Source of the DNA: Polytrichum commune
Taxonomy: Eukaryota; Streptophyta; Polytrichopsida; Polytrichales; Polytrichaceae
Assembly (NCBI GenBank): GCA_950295325.1
Contig: OX485804.1
Coordinates: 19,716,001-19,780,000, forward strand
DNA: 64,000 nt
Direction of reading: 5' to 3'
Part shown: in pieces, positions 55,801 through 64,000 of the stretch
Layout: each line of letters starts with the position of its first letter
Position numbering within the stretch: the stretch's first letter is position 1
Notes under the pieces: model-generated
The model's input: only the letters and a program-made list of their open reading frames with translations
The model's database searches: none
What the model was told of the DNA's origin: nothing
Program-made: the position numbers and the translations under genes

Positions 55801-58800
55801 TCAATATGCTATGCCTCCAGATATACCATCACCATCATGCCTCAGGCTATCTGTAAGCCAATATCCATCCCAGTTGCCTCCAACTCTCTGCAGGAAACCA
55901 CAACAATCAGGAAGTAATATTTGATCCCACTGCAACAGTGACACATTTACAATTGATAAAACTCTAGGGTTATTCTTGATTAGAGCACTTCCACACAAAA
56001 ATGTACTGTGAGTGGAAGGGCACTTGAATCAATCATACATCTTAGGTTACAGATTGAATCAGACAGTGCAATCCAGTACCCTCCCCTTGGGACCCATTCA
56101 CATCCAAAGGGCCTGCATTTTTGAGCTCATCAATCTACACTGATCAGGGTAAATACTGTGGGCCACACTATTGAGCTTATCTCCACACTGAAAACCTTGG
56201 GGATGGCACTGTGGGTACACAATATTTACCAACCCACAATATTTACAATCAAAGGTCCATTGCAGGTTACAACAACTCTGTTAAGTTGAAAATAGTGTGC
56301 ATTTTAAAGACTTCCAACTAGGGGAAGGAGGTGGGTATATCAGAGGGGCATGACAAGTGTAACTAGGGTTGCACGCAATTTTCCTACGTGATGGTGTATA
56401 CTGCAAGGCCACACTACATGGTTGCCTAAAGTAAATCACATTATACATCTCCCCACACTATTTACCATAATTAGCATAGTTTTATAGAATGGTGTCTATC
56501 TGTTCAAAGCATCAAAGATCTTCATTCTCGGCTCTGTTTGACCACTTTGGAAAGTGTAAACAAATTCTTCTAGAAGCTATGAGGATCTGGCCTAATATGG
56601 AGGCTTCGTATCAATGTTGGACTGGTATACATGTGAATGCATAGGTATGAAGAATCAACATCAATAATGGTATCAAAGAACCAGCCAAATATTAGTACTT
56701 GGTGGGTATGTCAAGGTGCGACAATCTTTGTATACCAAAAATATCGATTTGGGTCAATACCATTCTAAACATATTGATACTAAGGACGAATTTGTGTAGG
56801 TATGAAGGTTCTTGCATGGTATTTAGACCCGAATGGTATTGAAAGCAAAAATACAGTAAAAAACCCATACCCTATTGGTATAAAAACCGTGAAATCCCTC
56901 ATTATAGATACCTGAATGGTATCAAAAAGGACAATACCAGACCAACACTGGTTGAAACTAACCTGCACAAGGGTGAACTCATAAACTTCTTCCTCCCCTG
57001 GTCGGGCTCCACCTATCCAAACCCTTTGCTTAAAGCAGTGCTGTTGAACAAAACATAAACACAAATCAGTATGTATCACCCACAAAAATGCATTTGATAC
57101 ATACCAGAAGTTTGTTCAACTGCCTGATCCCACATGAAAAAAATAAAAGTCTGACCTCATTAATGAAGAGGCTGCTCAAGATGCGGCGATCCGTGTGACC
57201 TAGCAACACACGGTAGGAGGAATGGTGGACAATCCGTCTAAATCTTTCAAACTGGCACTCACAAAAAAATTTGCAATGTCAACAAAAAAGGGAACAACAA
57301 AGGAACATAACTAAGGTCTTTGCATGCTGCTGGAGACAAACAGAAATTTCTGGTATCTGGCAGGTCCTATTTGTTGATTCAAAATTCTGTGGACATTAAA
57401 TTGATTAAATTAAATTAATGGAGGATTCAGGTTCTTAAGCAACATGGAACTTGTTGAGATTTTGAAGAACAGTTGCTCACCTGGCCTAAATCAAAAAACG
57501 GGCCGAAATATTGTGACCGTTTAAAAGGATCAAAACCTGCAAACTGCAACCAAAATATCCTTTAGAGATTTCTCACTTAAACGAAGGGCATGGTCCTGAG
57601 ATGTCTCTTGACCTGATGCAAAACACCTAGTTTTGACCATGGTTTACATAAAGACCCAAGAGGTGAAAATGCAGCGAGTTTCTTTCAAGCTGACTTACGA
57701 GTCTTCTTATCTCTCTTAAACAATGTCTGCTGAAATGCATATTAAAGACATTCTTTCATTGACATGGGAGATGTTTGCATATACATTGATGTCAGAAAGC
57801 AATGAAAGCAAAGAATACATACCCTGTACATAACCTCCACGCCATGGTCTGGATATGGATTATCGTTATTCTGAAGAGCATCTAGTTGAGTGAGTGTAGC
57901 TTCCTCAGCTGTCAACTACATCAAGGTCCCGGTCAAAATGAGGTGAATTCAGTTTTATTCAAATCGCTACAGTGGTCTCCGGTTGAAATCTATAATGCTT
58001 CCAGTTTGATGCAGAAATTGCCTTACTTTTTACAAATGTTCCAACTTCCCGATAGTTAAATTGCAAGAAACACATCATTCTACCTTGGTGATCATGTCCT
58101 ACAAACTGGAATGAATAATGAAACTTCATACTTCAAGTTACGAATGCACCCCAAACATTATATGTCATAGCATTTGCTTGAGTGGAAAATCTGTACTTGG
58201 ATATTCAAAAAAAGGTGCCATCAGCTTGTGACAAGGATGAAAGAGAAATCATAAGATTATCAAGAGGAGAAATTACATAAGATGTGGGGCCAAGGGGTTT
58301 GTTGGGTGTTGTCCTGCAAAACATACATTCCCATCAAATCCTTAATAGAATTAATAAATGTGCCGTAAACACACTCTTACCACTTGATTTTGTTGCACAC
58401 ATGTATAGAAAATTCGACCCCGAAAATTCGACTTGATGATATTCTTTAAACCCACTGACGCGTTGTACCTTAATGGTCCAGACAATTCACATTCATCAAG
58501 TTGCCTAGGATTGCAAGGCGTTAACCTAATTTTTTGTGACACTGGGAAAGAAAGATGAACAATTCAGAGTCTGAGTGCAAATGAAAACGGATTCATCGTA
58601 CCAAGTGGCGGGTAGGAAGTCAGGAACATCTGCAGCCGAAATTCTGAAAGGTCTCCTACGGGAACATGAGACTTTCTTCAACCCAAATTTCTTGAACCTC
58701 GAGCACCCGGCAGCTATCATCGTGGTGGAAGGAGAGGGGACAGCGAGTTTCTGCAACCCTGGTGAAGCAATTAAGGAGTTAATTCCTCCTCCTAACCTAA

Positions 58801-58810
58801 TTCCCGCCAT
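55801..58810 (-). CDS. Predicted plastid protein with DUF4864-like domain, seven exons (256 aa)
   Basis: The model is complement(join(55801-55887, 56963-57040, 57156-57251, 57481-57543, 57823-57915, 58381-58525, 58602-58810)), in frame throughout, 771 bases with stop. Every intron is GT-AG. The N-terminus MAGIRLGGGINSLIASPG, then SRFKKFGLKKVSCSRRRPF, is rich in Ser, Arg and Lys without acids, as in chloroplast transit peptides. The conserved part reads ADVPDFLPATW, AEEATLTQLDALQNND, HGVEVMYR, FAGFDPFKRSQYFGPFFDLG, FERFRRIVHHSSYRVLLGH, FKQRVWIGG, EFTLVQ, RVGGNWDGYWLTDSL and GISGGIAY. This matches a conserved plant protein family of unknown function that I relate to DUF4864. Exon 2 is the weak point: its acceptor (AAAATTAG) and its donor (GTAAGA at 58380, or an earlier one near RYNAS) are uncertain. 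An upstream in-frame ATG at 58852 would add 14 residues. Confidence 0.8.
56613..56949. mobile_element. Putative small inverted-repeat element in intron 6 of the DUF4864-like gene
   Basis: The left edge AATGTTGGACTGGTATAC and right edge ATACCAGACCAACACT are imperfect inverted repeats. The interior has several GGTAT/ATACC words. There is no clear target duplication. It would explain why this intron (1075 bp) is much longer than the others. Confidence 0.4.
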
Positions 58811-59476
58811 CGCCACCAAAAATTCTTCTCCTGAGAATACGTGGGATTTCAATCGAGAGACTTTGGGGGAGCTCTCCTCGCATCGAAATTCTCCGCTTTA
58901 CCACACCAAAATTTTCTTGTGAAATATGATCACTTCCGAGCCCTAACGTTGTTGGAATCTGAGAATCAGCGCACCCACAGATGCAATCCCGCACTTTCCA
59001 TCAGAATCCTTGCAAATTGTTTTGGATTTGACTCCCATTTGGACAAATTCCTACCCTCGAGTCACCCGCTCTGTTCCTGCGCTTTTCTGAGTCGCCCGTC
59101 TTCTCCTTTTTGCCCCACTTCGGTAAGGTAGTGGTCGTATCTCCACCCATCCACGGTATATGGCCCTTTACCACATTCAATTGACTCCTAAATGCCTCAT
59201 CAACCATGTTATATGATTTTGGCCTCCCCATGGTCACCTCTAGGTTCTTCACATATCATAGGTGATAAGTAGGTTCGACACTTGAAATGTTAATTTTTTG
59301 AGGTGACACATAGAATTTTGGACATGTTCCAACCAATAGAATAGTGTTACGTAGCACTCTGCTCATATTTTGGATGAAGGTATGTTAAACTTGCTTATCA
59401 CCTACATTAATCCTTTGATGATGGCGGGCTTCACAAATTTCTCTTGCAAAATGATCCTCATAAAATTGTTGAAAAT

Positions 59477-59510
<34 letters not shown>

Positions 59511-60257
59511 CTTAGGCTTTCAAGGGTTATAAAAAATAAAATGAAAGCTATGATGTAATTCATTATGATTACATGCAAGTTGTGGAGACATGGTTGTATC
59601 TGTTGGGAGCATACAAATCTAATCTATCTATAGGGTATTGCACTGGCTAACTGGCATTTGAGGGCAAAAACCCGAGAGATTCTTACATGTGGAATACACT
59701 TCTAGGGCTAGTGTAGCACACCACATAAGATAATCGACCCAATGTGGTTACTTTATCTTAATTAGACACCTATGTTTAAGTGATGTGTAGTTATGGTGTG
59801 AATCTCATGATGGACACAAAAAGACATCTACTCTAAGGAAACTAAACTAGCGTGCCCAACAAATTGTTTTAAGTATTCTAGGTTCAGTACTCGACATCAT
59901 TGTGGGGACATATACGATGATCAAGAAGAACGAGGATATTCACCTTGATATTCATATCAAGTCTAATATTTACAAGGAAAATGAGCATGACCTCAATATT
60001 GGATTTGCTGTTAATTTTGTACTAGGTAATTGCATATTTAATGTCCTAGGAGACTTGAGCTACCTTTAAGACCCCTTTAACTTCATTCATTGGTGCTGGT
60101 GAGAAAATGCACTAACAACATGCACCAAGAAAACCCAAACTTGTGTACCCAACTTAAACCTAACACATAATTTAACGAAATAACTTTTCTTCTTCTTTTG
60201 GGATTCCCTATTTTCCAGGTTAGCGCATTACAGAAAGCTCAAAGCCATATAGATGAC
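58811..60257. other. Upstream region of the DUF4864-like gene and spacer
   Basis: The promoter of the minus-strand gene must lie at about 58811-59150; no specific element can be named. A (GA)n tract lies at 59480-59507. No other gene was recognised. Confidence 0.4.
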
Positions 60258-60262
60258 TTGGA

Positions 60263-60500
60263 ATCAGGGCTCGGGGAGAACCGGTGGTTAGTTACAGATG
60301 AACCGGTTGAGTTTGAGAAATCACCGGTTGAAGTTGGAAACTTGAGGAGAATTACGGATCATTTTAGAGGAATCTATAGAAGTATATATTTTGAATGAAT
60401 AAAGGAAAACGGGAAGATGTCAACATGTAACTGGTTGGATTTAGAATCACTAGGATCTTGACTGACTATGTATGTCCAAAAACTTCCCAGGCACTGCTTG
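60263..60500 (+). repeat. ACCGGT-motif repeat family, copy 5
   Basis: Best-preserved copy with three perfect ACCGGT palindromes starting at 60280, 60302 and 60323. GTTACAGATGAACCGGTTGA and ATCATTTTAGAGGAATCTA are shared with copy 4. Confidence 0.8.
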
Positions 60501-60866
60501 GAATGCACCGTGGGCCTCAATGTGTATTGTTGACAAAGTTTTTGCAAGTTTTTGACACTTGACACGCAAAAATTTGCACAAACAAGTTAAAATAAAATTG
60601 CACTTCAATTGACAAGCACAATTTAGATTTTGACATGTAGTGTGACTTCTGAAGAAAAAACCCACATGTCGGATTCACACTTCGGAAATTGAAATGACGC
60701 GTACCACTAGGCAGGTGACATTGAGGTGACATTTTAGAAGAATATGTAGATGCCAATTGACATTCATTTTCGTTTATGAAAACGTCACGTGACACTTTGG
60801 AATTGAAGTTGACTGTCAAATGATATTTGCCAAACATACACACTGGTGGGCTTCGTGTCATAAATA

Positions 60867-61339
60867 ATTACACCCTAAACTCTGTAATATCAACCTCCAT
60901 AATGTCACTCACTCTCTAATAATGCACAGTTCAAATCTCACTCCTTATTGTCACATTTCTCTCCCTTCTATCATGAATTTTTGTCATTGATGCAAACCAC
61001 CAAAGAAGCCAATCCACACCCTTGCATTGCGCCATGTGTCAATATGTGGAGTGTCACCGTCTTATTCTTATTTATTTATTTATTTATTTTCTTCTTCTTC
61101 TTCCTCTTATGCTACTTGTGGAATGTTGGTGCATGCATATGCCACATTGCCCGGGAAGGCCAAGTGGAGTGGACCACACCACACCATTAAAATGTGGCAC
61201 TTTGTGTTATTCCATATATAGTGTCACATGCTACACTAATTTTATAGTATCACGCATCCATGTTAGCACTACAAAACTCCGTAATACCACATGCATGTTG
61301 GTTGCCACAGGTGTGATACTACGAAGTTTAGAGTGTAAT
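60867..61339. mobile_element. Inverted-repeat element with ATTACAC-CTAAACT ends
   Basis: The left end ATTACACCCTAAACTCTGTA (then ATATCA) and right end TGATACTACGAAGTTTAGAG (then TGTAAT) are inverted over about 28 bp with a few mismatches. It is 473 bp. A (TTTAT)n tract followed by a (CTT)n tract lies inside (about 61070-61110). The target duplication was not resolved. Confidence 0.55.
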
Positions 61340-64000
61340 GTGTTGATGCTGCGATTAGCCGAACTGGTTGAGTAGGATATTCTTGATAATCAAACAATGT
61401 CATTAGCCAAGAAGCAAAGGTGAAGAGGGTGGCATGCTTTATCTAGAGGCAATAGGTAGCGTGCACAAGAAAAAATAATATAAAATGATGCCCATACATA
61501 AATAACGGCATGAATATGAGCCCGTTGGCCTTACACTGATCACAATATTCCGTGATGCAGTGTACGGTGTTATGCCTCCTTTAGTGTGCACAACATTAGA
61601 AGTTGGCAAGCAACAACAGAAGGTATACATTGGCTCTTGGGCTGCAACACATCCTTGAGACTTCAAAGTGTGAATGATAGTGCTATTATGCATCAAGTGA
61701 GAGACGGTTTATTGAATTGGGATTGCCTCCTTTAGGTCTACTCTTTTTAGTCATTTTCCAAGCTAATTTCATCATTGTTTTTGGGCATTCTTGAATTTTT
61801 GGGTTCTTGCTTGGTTTGTTTGAATGGCTCCATGCCCATGCTCACAAACAATAGAGGGCATTGCAACATTGAGGCATTTTGAAGCCTCTTGGAGTGTGGC
61901 ACATGCCCATGCTTCCATAAGCCTTGGAGGACTTGGATTGCAACAATGAAAAGTGAAAATTTGAATGAGATGGTAAACAATTATGGGAAAAGACAAATTT
62001 TTCTACCATTGAGTAAAACACAAGTAGAGTGTTTATTGCGTCAGGGTAAAACACACGTTGCATTTTAATTGCATTTTGCGGTTTGCACAGTGGCTTGCCT
62101 TGGCAACAATAAGTTTTTTTTGCTGTGTTGCACAATCACTCGCGCGGTTGCCCTGTCTCCTTTGCCTCCCCTATGGCTAAAAAAACAACTATGTGGCAAC
62201 AAAGCTTTGGGCATGTGCCCAACCCTTTTGTCATAGTTGTCGTTTTCATTGATAGAACTACATTTTATAAGTAGAGGGATGTAAATTAGATGTTGTCCTT
62301 TCGAAAGACTTTGGGAAGTAGAAATAACATTGTTTTGGATGTGACTTCGGCCAACCTCCAATTGCCAATTGTTATATGGTTAAGTGCGCATTTGCTATCA
62401 TATGAGCTCCTCCAAACTCCTTTCCGAGAATGTTCAAGGAGGGTCTAATGTATTAGTAGATCTCCACATAAATGAGGAAGACCCTTCATGTTGAGATTTC
62501 CTAGAATATGGGGCCCTCCACCTGGGAAAAGCCCACCCCTCACGACTTTTGCGTGTAAGTTGTTGCCACGTCAGCATTACCAACTCAGCTGTATTCCATG
62601 ACGTGGCATCGACGGGGAGCACCGACCGGCATCTCCGACATCTCCTCTTCAGCAGACTGCGGCATTCTAACCTCCTCCTCTTCTCTTGTCCACTACCATT
62701 CGATCGAGTATCACAATTCCCTCACTCATCTCGCATTTTCGTCTCATTCAATTAAGAACTGGACGGAAGTGGTGGACATATGAATTGCCTTGTGTGAGTC
62801 TCTAAGAACATCAAACGGCTGCGAATAGGGTTCGTGCTCGAGAATTGCATGCATGCCTTCCCGCAAACTGTTCTTTCGACGTGCATGTGGGGACGGCACG
62901 CATTCTACCTGAAGAAATGCAGCAACAATTTCACGCATGTGATGAACGGATGAATTAATTTCATCGTGCGAGGCTTAAAACGGCTGTCATATCATAAGTT
63001 TCATGTAAGAGAGTTGCCATCCTGCAAACTGTTCTTTCGATGTGCATGTGGGGAGAGATAGAGACGAGTAGAGTTCAAGAAATCGGAGACTTCAATTTTA
63101 ACTCGAGTAGCTCATCCTAGGGTTGAAGCCATGAGGCAGCAACATGGTTCGCACGCAGTAATTATTAGATCGTGGCGAAGGCTTTTAAGTGTAGTTTCAA
63201 TCGAATATAAAGAAATCGGAAAGAATTTATCGGAGAATTGAATTGGATTAGGGCTCCGGAAGTGTCAGATGGCTATTATAGGGTTCGTGCATGAGTGTGA
63301 CCATCCCGCAAGCTGTTTGAAACCATGCAAGATGCGGAATATGATGCCCACGTCATGCATGTGGAGAAAGAGAGAGAAAGAGACAGAGAGGATGGATGCG
63401 GAGATTCGAATTCATTGTTGCTAGGGTTAGGTGTGGCAGCAATGTTTGCGCAATTGCGAGTTAAGTGTGAGACGATGGTGAGAATCAATTGCAGTCCAGT
63501 TTTGGCTTTAACCTTACGGCATTGCGTGTGGACAGGTGGAAATAGAAAAGGAAAGGAAGAACTTATACCTGGACATGACAACTCACATGTGCTAGCGCAT
63601 CAAAATACGGGGAGAATTGATAGCTACACTAAACATTTTATTTAGTGTGGCCCACACTATTCATCATCGACCTGGCAGATCGATTGTCTTGCAACCATGG
63701 ACTTGGTGGTAGAGCCTGTAGGTTCTGCTGTGCACTTCTCTGGTGATGATTGTGTTTTCCTTGTATGTATGAGCTCCTCCTCGTAGTGGATCCATTGCTC
63801 GCTCTAATTAGTGACACGAGAGTTGAATGAAATCACGGGGCTGTCTCAGTGGTGATGAACTACCCAAGTGCCTCTTTATATCATGTCGATGGGCTCTGTT
63901 TGGCTATCACAATCGCGTTTGGATCTCCTGCACGGCAATTGACCTTAAATCCTGAGGGTATGGATGGAGGGGTATGATGCGGCTCAGAGCTCATTTGCTA
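61340..64000. other. Unassigned right end of the window
   Basis: No coding region could be supported. The words CTGCAAACTGTTCTTTCGA and GTGCATGTGGGGA recur at about 62859 and 63023, with a weaker copy near 63305, so an old duplication lies here. GAGAGAAAGAGA low complexity is at about 63365-63391. A palindrome variant lies at 63626-63648. Confidence 0.4.
62564..62608. promoter_or_regulatory. Inverted pair of ACGT (G/C-box-like) bZIP sites
   Basis: TGCCACGTCA (62564-62573) and TGACGTGGCA (62599-62608) are exact reverse complements 25 bp apart. Both are the hybrid G-box/C-box that plant bZIP factors bind. The DNA that follows is CT-rich like a plant leader, but no gene is recognised downstream, so the regulatory role is uncertain. 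Confidence 0.45.

Overview
The window looks like repeat-rich, gene-poor DNA from a land-plant nuclear genome. The evidence is spliced genes with GT-AG introns, Ty1/copia, Ty3/gypsy, hAT and non-LTR relics, many short inverted-repeat elements flanked by TTA/TAA duplications, a tRNA-derived SINE, and (CCCTAAA)n Arabidopsis-type telomere motifs. The style of the retroelement proteins (a gypsy polyprotein ending in a PHD finger, a copia RT of bryophyte type) and of the F-box and kinase genes suggests a non-seed plant, perhaps a moss. That placement is inference.

Only three loci look like intact host genes. (1) An F-box/LRR protein on the minus strand (17949-19952, two exons, 507 aa); its stop codon lies 3 bases from the stop of a broken protein-kinase gene on the plus strand. 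(2) A single-exon nucleolar LLPH/DUF2423-type basic protein (53567-53944). (3) A seven-exon minus-strand gene (55801-58810) for a predicted plastid protein with a DUF4864-like domain; the reconstructed reading frame stays open through all seven exons (256 aa).

Layout: 1-5.2 kb holds AT-rich DNA, a TA-flanked inverted-repeat element and a 150-bp satellite-like array. 5.2-12.3 kb holds copia RT debris, a hAT-like MITE with poly(G) ends, and a decayed gypsy element (RT, RNase H, integrase, PHD finger, polypurine tract, LTR). 16.4-20 kb holds the kinase pseudogene and the F-box gene. 22-28.3 kb holds a cluster of nested and abutting MITEs. 29.3-31.3 kb holds a 46-bp tandem array and a nearly perfect 370-bp inverted duplication. 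33-45.6 kb holds hAT debris, a SINE, further MITEs, a 60-bp tandem array and a G-poor non-LTR retroelement tail. 47.5-53.2 kb holds more MITEs, one ending 375 bp upstream of the LLPH-type start codon. 53.5-58.9 kb is the genic segment. 59-64 kb is mostly unassigned.

The window shows no operon-like cooperation. Its main theme is repeated invasion by small inverted-repeat elements, which insert into each other, next to each other, and close to or inside the surviving genes. Repeat families were identified by eye from shared sequence inside this window; family-level names (Harbinger-like, hAT-like, mariner-like) rest on terminal repeats and target duplications only.
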